Below are positions 7,579-15,163 of a stretch of DNA of 64,000 nucleotides, piece after piece; position 1 is the stretch's first letter; every line of letters begins with the position of its first letter. The notes below the pieces were generated by a model. The model had not been told where the DNA came from and did not search any database. It worked only from the letters and a program-made list of their open reading frames with translations. This stretch comes from Polyangia bacterium (GTDB taxonomy: Bacteria > Myxococcota_A > Polyangia > Nannocystales > Nannocystaceae). The stretch covers positions 32,028 to 96,027 of the forward strand of contig JAUIKS010000041.1 in the NCBI GenBank assembly GCA_030430565.1. The letters are read 5' to 3'. The position numbers and the translations under genes were made by a program.

Positions 7579-10470
7579 ATGGGTTGGCTGAGAGACGCCT
7601 GGTCCGACATCGACGCGCGCTCGCCTGATGATCTCGCGCGTCGCGTACAGGCGCACCCCGAGTGGCCAACGGACATACAGCTCGGCGTACGCTCGTTCGG
7701 CAACCGGATCCGCGAGCTGGACCGAGGGCGGGGGGCGGCGTGGTGGCTCCGGGCCGAGCGCGCGTCGGTGGTCACGACGCTCGCCGAGGTCCTGGGGTGG
7801 AAGCCGGAGGCGGTGCGCGCCGCGATCGCCGGAGAATTCCCGGCGGCCGGTTCGCCGCGCCTGACCGCAGAGCCGCGCTACCCGCTCGCGACGCTCGGGC
7901 GCCTGCGGCCGCTGCAGCTCGAGAGCGAGACGCCGCCGCCGGGGATCCCCGAGCAGGCGCTGCTCGCCTCCCGCTGGTCACGGCGCTGGTGGTGCACCGC
8001 GGACGACGGCGCGCGCGAGCTCGTCGCCCGGTGGCTCGCCCGCCGCGAGCGCGCGACGGTGATCATCACCGGATCGCTGCGCGAGGCCCTCGAGGTGATG
8101 CCCGAGCGCGGGCGCGTGCTCGTGGTGCTGAGTGAGCTCGGCGCCGACGACTCGCCCGCCGCGCTGCTCGACGACCCGGCCCTCGACGACGTGCAGCTGT
8201 GCGTCGCGGCGTCGTTTTGGTGGGACGGGCGGGTCGACCCGCGCAGGCCGCCGGCGGCCGCGCCGGGCGGCTGGCTCGCGATCGAGGACGAGCCGGTCGA
8301 GCGCTGGCGAGACGAGCTGCTGGCGTGGGCGGTGAGCCGCTGCTCCCGCGGCCGCCAGCCGCGGCTCGAGCGGGTCCGCGAGGTCTTCGATCAGCTCGGC
8401 GGGGCGCGCCTGTTTCGCGGTCCCTGCGAGCTCATCGACCTCGTCGGCCTGATCGCGCATCTCGACGGGCGGCGCTCGCTGCCGACCACGAGCGAGCGCT
8501 GGGTCGACTGCGTCGTCATGACCCGCGCGGCCGCGACCGCCGGGCTGAGCCGGAACCATCGGACATGGCTGAGCGAGCACGCGACGAGCGTGTTCCTGGC
8601 GCTCTGCGGGTCGACGCTGTCCGACGCGCCGGAGCTGCGCGCGCGCGGGCTGACGCGCGCCGAGTGGTCGCGCCGGCTGCCGGAGCAGCACGTGCCGGCC
8701 CACGACATCGCCAACGCGCGCAGCGTGCTCGGGCAGGCCGCCGGCGACGCCCAGCCCGAGACGATCGAGCGCCTGCAGCGCCTGCTCGCGCCCGACACCG
8801 ACGTGGTGCTCGACGCGCTCAAGGCCGCGGGTCTGCTGCAGGCGCGGGCCTCCGGGCGGCTGCAGCTCGCGCCCGCCTGGGTCGCGCGCCTCGCCCACGA
8901 GTACATGTTTAAGAAGACATGTAGCGGTGAGCGGCGCGAAGGCGCCGGCTACTACCGCGACCTCGGCGAGCTGCTGCTCCGCCCGCACCTCGCCGGCGAG
9001 GTGCTCGACATGCTCGTCGAGCGCTTCCTCGCCGGCGGCTTCGACTCGCTCGCGGAGCTGCACGTGGCGACCGCCGAGCACGGCCACGACCCGGTCGCGG
9101 TGCTCGGGATCGAGGCCTGCGTGCGCGCCTTCGGCCTGGCGCTGATGGTGTTCCAGGGGCGCGAGGAGGCGCGCGCGGCGGGTCCGCAGCTCGAGCCCGT
9201 GACCGCCGCCGTGTGGGCGGCGATGCACCGCACGCTCATCGAGGTCCCGGGTCAGCTCCCGCGGCCGTCGCTGTGGCTGACCAGCGACCGCGCGCGCCCG
9301 GACCTCTGCGACGACGGCCTGTTCTACCTCGCCGCGGTCGCGCTGGGCGAGTCGCGGCAGCTGCGGACGCGCTCGAACTCGCTGTACCCCTGGGGCGCGC
9401 AGCGAGAGCCGACGCGGCGCCAGCTCGAGGTCCTGCGCGTGATCGGCGACGCGCTCGGGGGCCTCGACGCCTCGCGCCACGCGGCGGCGCTGCAGGCGGG
9501 CGCGGCGCGGCTCGGGCTGCGCCTGACGGACCGCGAGTCGATGTGGAGCCCCGCCTGCGCGAAGAGCCAGCTCGTGCTCCCGGGCTACCTCTTTAACGCC
9601 GTCGAGCGCATGGGCCTCGAGCCCGACGCTCGCCTGCGCGCGCTCGTCCCGATCGTCGACGCGCTCGAGCGGCCAGGTCGCTTTATCCGCGCGATCAACT
9701 CGATCGAGCTGCACCGCTGGGTCCGCGTCGAGAACGTCCTCGGCGCGCTCTGGCTCGTCTGGCAAGAAGACCCGGAGGCGCCGGACGGCGCTCCCGCGGG
9801 GCCTGAGCCCGCGACGCGCGAGTGGGCCCCCGCGAGCTGGTTTCGGCGGGCGCCCGAGGCCGGGCGCGCGCTGTGGACCCACGCGCCCCAGGGCGCCGCC
9901 TCGCTGGTCTTCGAGCGCCCGGCGCTCTCGGGCGGCGCGGACGCGCGCGTGCACCCGGCGCTCGTGCGCGCGATCTGTCAGCGCCGCTGGCCCGAGTGGG
10001 TCCGCGCGTGGTCGCGTCGCGTTCGGCTCGAGCTCACGGTCGACGCCGACTTCCTGGTCGTGTGGGCGGCGGCCTCGGTCGACTCGATCGACTGGGCGCT
10101 CGAGTTCGTGTTCGGCGAGCCCGCGGCCGAGGGCGGCAGCGGGGGCGAGCTGATCGCGCCGGAGACCATGCGCCTGTGCTGGCGACGCGCGCCCCAGCGG
10201 GTCCTCGCGCGCGTCGAGCGGTTTGAGCGGAGCGCCGCGATCCGCTGGATCGAGCTCGCGCCGCGGGACGAGGACGCGCTGCTGGTCGCGCTCACCGACA
10301 TGGTCGCGCGCTGGATCGCCGAGCGCGTCGTCAACGAGAGCCTCTACCCGCGCGTCATCAACTGGCTGCACGCCCGCGCCCGGGACCGCCGCGCCGGCTG
10401 GGAGCGGGCCTACGCGCTGCTCGTCGAGCTCGCGCGCCCCAGCTGGCAGACGCTGCGCAACTGGGAGTGA
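7579..10470 (+). CDS. Large unknown protein, possible degenerate STAND-type ATPase
   Basis: 963 aa, no signal peptide or membrane helix. The first 90 residues form a compact all-alpha module (FGNRIRELDRGRGAAWW, then LAEVLGWKPEAVRAAI), like small adaptor or HTH modules at the N-terminus of STAND proteins. Residues about 130-215 follow NACHT/STAND order: a Walker-A-like position reading WWCTADDGARELVARWL (no GxxGxGK[ST]), a strand ATVIITGS, then ALEVMPERGRVLVVLSELG at a Walker-B-like place. The rest (about 250-963) is helical and rich in Trp and Arg, with no clear repeats. I infer a nucleotide-free or inactive STAND relative. The assignment is weak; that it is a real gene is much surer (long, coding-like, with a likely promoter). 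Confidence 0.72.
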   Translation: MGWLRDAWSDIDARSPDDLARRVQAHPEWPTDIQLGVRSFGNRIRELDRGRGAAWWLRAERASVVTTLAEVLGWKPEAVRAAIAGEFPAAGSPRLTAEPRYPLATLGRLRPLQLESETPPPGIPEQALLASRWSRRWWCTADDGARELVARWLARRERATVIITGSLREALEVMPERGRVLVVLSELGADDSPAALLDDPALDDVQLCVAASFWWDGRVDPRRPPAAAPGGWLAIEDEPVERWRDELLAWAVSRCSRGRQPRLERVREVFDQLGGARLFRGPCELIDLVGLIAHLDGRRSLPTTSERWVDCVVMTRAAATAGLSRNHRTWLSEHATSVFLALCGSTLSDAPELRARGLTRAEWSRRLPEQHVPAHDIANARSVLGQAAGDAQPETIERLQRLLAPDTDVVLDALKAAGLLQARASGRLQLAPAWVARLAHEYMFKKTCSGERREGAGYYRDLGELLLRPHLAGEVLDMLVERFLAGGFDSLAELHVATAEHGHDPVAVLGIEACVRAFGLALMVFQGREEARAAGPQLEPVTAAVWAAMHRTLIEVPGQLPRPSLWLTSDRARPDLCDDGLFYLAAVALGESRQLRTRSNSLYPWGAQREPTRRQLEVLRVIGDALGGLDASRHAAALQAGAARLGLRLTDRESMWSPACAKSQLVLPGYLFNAVERMGLEPDARLRALVPIVDALERPGRFIRAINSIELHRWVRVENVLGALWLVWQEDPEAPDGAPAGPEPATREWAPASWFRRAPEAGRALWTHAPQGAASLVFERPALSGGADARVHPALVRAICQRRWPEWVRAWSRRVRLELTVDADFLVVWAAASVDSIDWALEFVFGEPAAEGGSGGELIAPETMRLCWRRAPQRVLARVERFERSAAIRWIELAPRDEDALLVALTDMVARWIAERVVNESLYPRVINWLHARARDRRAGWERAYALLVELARPSWQTLRNWE

Positions 10471-10642
10471 CGCGCCGCCTCGCAAAGACCTGGCGCGAGG
10501 GTCATGCCTCGAGCAGCCGGCGTCGCCAGTCGCCCTCGGCCTCGAGCGCCGCGAGCAGCGAGTTCATCCCGAACAGGATCCGGCTCGGCGGGGCTGACCG
10601 ACGATCGTGCGTCGCGCGATCGAGCGCGGAGCGACGGGGCGA

Positions 10643-12118
10643 TCAGCCCTGCGGGATCCCGCACTCGGCGGTCTGCAGCGCCCAGCCGGTCATGTCTGAG
10701 TAGGTGTAGGGCCCGTTGAGCAGGCTATAGGTGTCGACCTGCTGGGTGTTCGGGTTGTAGCGGTAGGCCGCGTTGGCGAAGCGCGCCGTCGACCACACGT
10801 TGCCGTCGAAGTCGATGCTGAGGCCGCGGACCTCCGCGTCCGTGATCTCGATCGGCGGGCCGACCTCGAGGGTGTCGCGGTCGACGTAGGTCAGCCCGCG
10901 CAGCGTGACGCCGCCGGCCGAGTGCGACCAGTAGTTCATCCACATGCGCCCCTCGGCGTCCTCCTGGATCCCCGACATGCTGTTGGCGACGAAGTTCGTC
11001 GCCAGCTCGAAGATCTCGAGCTCGGGGTCGAAGCGCATCGCCGTGACCCCGCCGTTGCCGGTCCACGACGCCATCCACGGGCGGTCGAGGCTGTCGACCG
11101 TGATCCCGTAGCCGGCGTAGGGCGCCTGGTAGAGCTTGACCTCGAGGGTCTGCGCGTCGACCCGCGCGAGATGGCTCTGCGGCAAGGTCAGGCTGCTCGC
11201 CCAGAAGTTCCCCTGCGAGTCGACCGCGCCGCCGTAGGCGCCGTACGAGCCGCACTCGAAGCCGGGGACGATCACCGAGTCCTCGACCTCGCCGGTCAGC
11301 CCGTCGAGGCGGTGGACCGTGATGTCCTCGACGCCGCTGCAGCCCGAGGTCCACAGCTTCTCGTCCTCGTACTCGCAGGAGATCTGGTTGAGCACGCCCG
11401 CGGTCCAGGCGACGGGGCGCTGCTTCTGATGGCCCATGTCCGCGTACCAGGCGACGCAGTCGTCCTGCCCCCACGGGAGCACGTCGCCCATGCCGGTCGA
11501 GGTCTGCACGCCCGGCTGCCCGTTGATGTTCTCGTCGCAGAACTCCTCGGAGGCCCAGATCTTCACGACGCCGCCGTTGCGGTTGGCGACCGCGACCGCG
11601 CGCCCCGAGATCGTCACCGAGGTCCGCGAGGGGTCGCCGTTCGAATCCGAGCGCGTCAGGTAGCGCCCCTCCTCGGCCATCGTCTCGGTGTTCAGCTTGG
11701 TGACGGTGCTCTCGTGGCTGTTGGCGATCCAGATGTAGCTGAAGCCCGCGTTGCCGCACTCGCAGTCGACCTGGTCGCCGGCGTCGGGCATCTCGCCGAC
11801 GTCGAACTTCGGCTCGTTGGTGTTCCCGCTGGTCAGCGGGTCGCTGGTCGGGCCCGCGGTCGACCCGCCCGAGGTGCTCGACGCGCTGGCGTTCGTGCTC
11901 GCGCCCGCGCTCGCGTCGGAGCCGGATCCGGAGACGCTCGAGTCCGACGCCGAGCCCGACTCCGAGGCCGTGACCGTGACGCCCGACTGCGTCGACGCCG
12001 AGTCGCTCGCGGCGTCCGAGCTCATCGTGCCGGAGTCGCCGCAGGCGAGACCGAGGGAGGCGACCGCGGCGGCGGCGAGCAGCTGGAGACGGGGCGAGAG
12101 CTCAAGCGAATGATTCAC
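10643..12118 (-). CDS. Surface lipoprotein with a beta-propeller (Vgb/streptogramin-lyase-like)
   Basis: 491 aa from a GTG. The signal peptide ends in a good lipobox (GLAC, Cys26). A long Ser/Thr/Ala/Gly linker (about 28-100) projects a propeller domain (110-490). Blades show typical turns: GAVDSQGNFWASSL, GYGITVDSLDRPWMASW, GLSIDFDGNVWSTARF, and YRYNPNTQQVDTY. Several Cys pairs (DCECGN, CSGVED) suggest disulphides. Propellers of this family bind ligands or act as lyases, but the catalytic residues of Vgb cannot be confirmed here. It is convergent with the 963-aa gene. Confidence 0.85.
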   Translation of the reverse strand: MNHSLELSPRLQLLAAAAVASLGLACGDSGTMSSDAASDSASTQSGVTVTASESGSASDSSVSGSGSDASAGASTNASASSTSGGSTAGPTSDPLTSGNTNEPKFDVGEMPDAGDQVDCECGNAGFSYIWIANSHESTVTKLNTETMAEEGRYLTRSDSNGDPSRTSVTISGRAVAVANRNGGVVKIWASEEFCDENINGQPGVQTSTGMGDVLPWGQDDCVAWYADMGHQKQRPVAWTAGVLNQISCEYEDEKLWTSGCSGVEDITVHRLDGLTGEVEDSVIVPGFECGSYGAYGGAVDSQGNFWASSLTLPQSHLARVDAQTLEVKLYQAPYAGYGITVDSLDRPWMASWTGNGGVTAMRFDPELEIFELATNFVANSMSGIQEDAEGRMWMNYWSHSAGGVTLRGLTYVDRDTLEVGPPIEITDAEVRGLSIDFDGNVWSTARFANAAYRYNPNTQQVDTYSLLNGPYTYSDMTGWALQTAECGIPQG

Positions 12119-12229
12119 GCCCTGATTGTCGGCGGGTTGCCCACGACAGGCAAATCACGGATCTGCGTGCAGCGTCAACGAGAGCTGGACTGCAAAAACT
12201 ACAGTCGTCGATCTCACTGACGGAGGCGC

Positions 12230-12484
12230 TTAGCGGCGTCGCGTATCTCCGTTCCAGTTGGGATCCAGCAGCGGCGCCAACATGCGCTCGAGGCCGTTGA
12301 TCTTGATCTCGAGCGCGAGCGCCATCTGCTGCCCGAGCAGGCCCGCTGGAAAACCCTGGTTGGAGAACCACACCAGGTAGGGCTCGGGCAGCTTGAGCAG
12401 CGGGCAGCCGGCGTAGCGCCCAAAGGGCATTCGCGCGCGCAGCAGCGCCTCGAGGATCGCGGGGTCGACGTCGAGCGTTGTCAT
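12230..12484 (-). CDS. DUF3820 family small protein
   Basis: 84 aa. It matches the DUF3820 pattern well: MPFGRYAGCPLLKLPEPYLVW, then a G-F-P-x-G-x-L-G-x-x-x-A-L helix and a C-terminal EIKINGLERMLAPLL. The family is small, cytosolic and widespread, and its function is not settled. The start ATG lies 11 bases after the stop of the DUF4388-like gene on the same strand, so the two are very likely co-transcribed and perhaps act together. Confidence 0.88.
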   Translation of the reverse strand: MTTLDVDPAILEALLRARMPFGRYAGCPLLKLPEPYLVWFSNQGFPAGLLGQQMALALEIKINGLERMLAPLLDPNWNGDTRRR

Positions 12485-12495
12485 CGGCGGGGGGA

Positions 12496-13509
12496 TCACG
12501 AGGTGGAGGAGAGCGCCTGGCGGGCGATCGTGCGACCGCGGGCGATGAAGCCGCCGCGCACGCCGAGTCGCTCGAGCGCCTCGGCGCAGAACAGCACCGG
12601 CTCGAGCAGCAGCGCGGAGGGGAAGGTGTACATCAGCTCGGGCCTGCGCGTGACGCTGTGGCCGAGCACTAAGAGCGCCCAGCCCATCAGCTGACCGCCG
12701 ACCGTGAGCTCCCAGTGTCCGCGCGCGACGCCGAGGAACAAGGTCGAGATCATCAGCGCGACCGCCGACGCGCGCACCAGGGTGCGCACCGGGCTGTTGC
12801 CGACGAGCACGTGCCGCGCGTAGATCTTCGCCATCGCGTCGGGCTGGAGCGCGAGCGCCGGCAGCGTGCGCGTCAGCGACATCGCGGTCGACTCGCGGAC
12901 GGCGGCGGGCATCGAGACGGCGCGCACGAGGCCGTCGCGGACGAACTCGCGGAGGCGTTCGAACTGCCGCGCCGCGTCCGGGTCCTCGACGCCCACGATG
13001 TCGATCAGCGGCTTCTTGCCGTTGAGGCGCGCGAGCAGCGAGAGCGCCTCGAGATCCAGGCCGTCGCGCGCGCGCTCGAGACGTCCGCGGTCGACGGAGA
13101 GACGTGTCGCGGGGGGCAGGCGCGCGCCGGCGAGCTGGCGCCACGACTTGCGGAAGCTCGCGCTCTCGGCGAGCACGCGTCGAGCCGGCGCGTCGAGGCG
13201 ACGGGCGCGGGCTCTCGCGGCGGCGCCGTAGGTGATCCGGTAGGTGCCGCTCTCGGCCATGAGCAGGCGGAGCGCGGCGCCCTCGCCGACGATCACGCCG
13301 CACTGGGCGTCCACGATCTGCGCGCCGATCAGGGACACGCTGCCCCGTCCCAGCTCGCTGGTCAGCTCGAGGCGGACCGGCTCCTCGCCGGGGCGCTTCG
13401 CGAGCGCGTGGAGCAGCTCCGCGAGCGCGCCGGCGACGAGTCGACCCGAGCTGCGCGCGAGCAGCCCGGCGCGGCTCGCCGAGGGCGCGGTGCTGTGAGC
13501 GTCACGCAT
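12496..13509 (-). CDS. DUF4388-like domain protein with two C-terminal membrane helices
   Basis: 337 aa. The N-terminal part (about 25-95) looks like the DUF4388/PatA-N fold: a helix (ALAELLHALAKR), a strand pair, a GAQIVDAQCG turn and GEGAALRLLMAESGTYRI. This domain occurs in many myxobacterial signalling proteins. A charged helical middle region and a hydrophobic pair (about 245-286) suggest C-terminal anchoring in the inner membrane. I chose the ATG at 13509. A TAGCGT hexamer (13520-13525, minus strand) ends ten bases upstream and may be its -10. It precedes the DUF3820 gene in an operon. Confidence 0.72.
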   Translation of the reverse strand: MRDAHSTAPSASRAGLLARSSGRLVAGALAELLHALAKRPGEEPVRLELTSELGRGSVSLIGAQIVDAQCGVIVGEGAALRLLMAESGTYRITYGAAARARARRLDAPARRVLAESASFRKSWRQLAGARLPPATRLSVDRGRLERARDGLDLEALSLLARLNGKKPLIDIVGVEDPDAARQFERLREFVRDGLVRAVSMPAAVRESTAMSLTRTLPALALQPDAMAKIYARHVLVGNSPVRTLVRASAVALMISTLFLGVARGHWELTVGGQLMGWALLVLGHSVTRRPELMYTFPSALLLEPVLFCAEALERLGVRGGFIARGRTIARQALSSTS

Positions 13510-13706
13510 GCCGACCCTCACGCTATCGGATCCGCGCCCGCCGCTCACGCTCTCGTCGCGCAAATTCTGTGCAGCTGCACGGGGCCGCGAGCGTCCTCGC
13601 GTCACGGCGCGCGCAGAATTTTTTTTACGACTCCCCGGGCGGTCCACGCCGCGATGAAGCCGGAGGAGCGCAAACGGGGTCTTGGCAAGCGGAGCGCTCC
13701 TGGCAT

Positions 13707-13970
13707 ATGCATAGGTCTGTGGAGTCTGTGGACGGCTCAGCCAGCCTCGGCGCGACCACCCAGCGCGCCCGCAGTCGTCGCGCGCCGATCTCTCGGGAGC
13801 GCGCGCGCCTGCTCTCGATCGCGATCGCGGGCGTGATGATGCTCGCGGGCATCTGGCTGATCTCCGCGCCGATGCGCGCGCGACGTCGCGCGGCCGCGGC
13901 CGCCCCGAGCGCCGCCCCGACCACGCCCCAGCATCCCGAGGTCGTCGGGCGCGTGTCCGCGCCTCGGTAG
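13707..13970 (+). CDS. Small single-pass membrane protein
   Basis: 87 aa. An N-terminal Ser/Arg-rich cytosolic stretch leads to one helix (LLSIAIAGVMMLAGIWLISAP, about 45-65), then an Arg/Ala/Pro-rich tail. The ATG at 13707 is preceded by GGAG at a rather long 12-base distance. The predicted protein is plausible but short, and there is no family match I know. It may be co-oriented with the DsbA-like gene 59 bases downstream, although that gene has its own promoter. Confidence 0.5.
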   Translation: MHRSVESVDGSASLGATTQRARSRRAPISRERARLLSIAIAGVMMLAGIWLISAPMRARRRAAAAAPSAAPTTPQHPEVVGRVSAPR

Positions 13971-14014
13971 CGTCGCGTGGCGCTTCGGCTGCCGGGCCGC
14001 GCGCTCGTCGTTGT

Positions 14015-14020
14015 TACGAT
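14015..14020 (+). promoter_or_regulatory. -10 element TACGAT, near-leaderless start of the DsbA-like lipoprotein
   Basis: TACGAT ends eight bases before the ATG at 14029, giving a predicted transcript that starts within one or two bases of the start codon. No Shine-Dalgarno sequence is present. Confidence 0.5.
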
Positions 14021-14028
14021 GTCGAGCG

Positions 14029-15120
14029 ATGCCGCGTGTCGCTCGTGTTCCTCGTGCACCTCTCCGTGTGCTCCTCCGATCCCTTCGACCTTCTCGCCGC
14101 TCGGCGAGCTTGCTCGTCGTCCTCGCGCTGAGCGGCGCGACCTGGGCCTGCGACTCGGCCGACAAGCGCGCGCGCGACGAGGCGCTCGCGCACCGCGTCG
14201 CCTGGCTCGAGCACCAGCTCGGCCCGACGCAGCATCACGAGGAGGACGAGCAGCAGCAGCAGCAGGACGCGGCCGAGCAGCAGCAGGCCCCCGCCGCGCC
14301 GACGGAGCAGCCCCTCGCCGCGCCGCAGAATTCACCCGTCGTCGAGGCCCCGGGCGGCGACCTCTCGAGCCGCGTCGACGCGCTGATCACCGTCGCCAAC
14401 AACAACAAGCGCGAGCTCGACGAGATCAAGGCCCAGCTCGCCCGGATCGAGACCAAGCTCGACGCGCTCGACAAGGGCGCTGAGCCCAAGCCTGCGGTCC
14501 GCCCAGGGCGTCCGGATCCCGACGCCCGCTACCGCGTCGACGTCGACAGCTCGCACAGCAAGGGGCCCGCGGACGCCAAGATCACGGTCGTCATCTTCAG
14601 TGACTTCCAGTGCCCCTTCTGCAAGCGCGTCGAGTCGACCCTCGACGAGGTCGAGCGCCGCTACAAGGCCGACGTCCGCTTCGTGTTCCGTCACAACCCG
14701 CTCGCCTTCCACAAGGACGCCATGCCGGCCGCCAAGGCGGCCGAGGCCGCCGGGCGCCAGGGCAAGTTTTGGGAGATGCACGAGCTGCTGTTCGCCAACA
14801 ACCGCGAGCTCACGCAGGCCAACTTCGAGCGCTGGGCCGAGCAGCTCGGGCTCAACGTGGGGCAGTTCAAGCGCGACATGAACGACCAGAAGCTCGCCTC
14901 CTCGATCGACCGCGATCAGAAAGACGCCAACAAGGTCGGCGCCCGCGGCACGCCGGCGTTCTTCATCAACGGCCGCTACCTCTCGGGCGCGCAGCCCTTC
15001 GCCAAGTTCGAGGCCTTGATCGACGAGGAGATCAAGGAGGCCGATCGCCTGATCGCCAGCGGGACGTCGCGCGCGCGCGTCTACGCGACGCTGATGAAGG
15101 ACGCGAAGACCAGCGTTTGA
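14029..15120 (+). CDS. DsbA-like thioredoxin-fold lipoprotein
   Basis: 363 aa. The long basic start and hydrophobic core end at Cys41 (ATWAC), a likely lipobox. Next come a Gln/Glu/Pro-rich linker (about 65-105), a short coiled coil (DLSSRVDALITVANNNKREL onward, 111-148) and a DsbA-type thioredoxin domain (about 175-350). The redox motif CPFC is at 195-198 in SDFQCPFCKR, with a cis-Pro site in RGTPAFFING. It should act in the periplasm, oxidising or isomerising disulphides of exported cysteine-rich proteins, several of which are encoded nearby. The coiled coil suggests a trimer or dimer, as in Com1/ScsC-type DsbA relatives. I chose ATG 14029 over an earlier TTG because of the promoter spacing. 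Confidence 0.92.
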   Translation: MPRVARVPRAPLRVLLRSLRPSRRSASLLVVLALSGATWACDSADKRARDEALAHRVAWLEHQLGPTQHHEEDEQQQQQDAAEQQQAPAAPTEQPLAAPQNSPVVEAPGGDLSSRVDALITVANNNKRELDEIKAQLARIETKLDALDKGAEPKPAVRPGRPDPDARYRVDVDSSHSKGPADAKITVVIFSDFQCPFCKRVESTLDEVERRYKADVRFVFRHNPLAFHKDAMPAAKAAEAAGRQGKFWEMHELLFANNRELTQANFERWAEQLGLNVGQFKRDMNDQKLASSIDRDQKDANKVGARGTPAFFINGRYLSGAQPFAKFEALIDEEIKEADRLIASGTSRARVYATLMKDAKTSV

Positions 15121-15163
15121 GCGCGGTCGGGAACCTCCGGCGCGCGCGGTTGTCTAGCCGGGT

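Noticed and set aside
7115..7775. Several overlapping frames between the membrane protein and the 963-aa gene
   Set aside because: All are Arg/Ala/Pro-rich, overlap each other in several frames and show no domain or start signal.
12230..13303. A long frame that joins the DUF3820 protein to an Arg-rich N-terminal part
   Set aside because: The Arg-rich part is a shadow of the DUF4388-like gene on the same strand; the DUF3820 family length is reached with the ATG at 12484.
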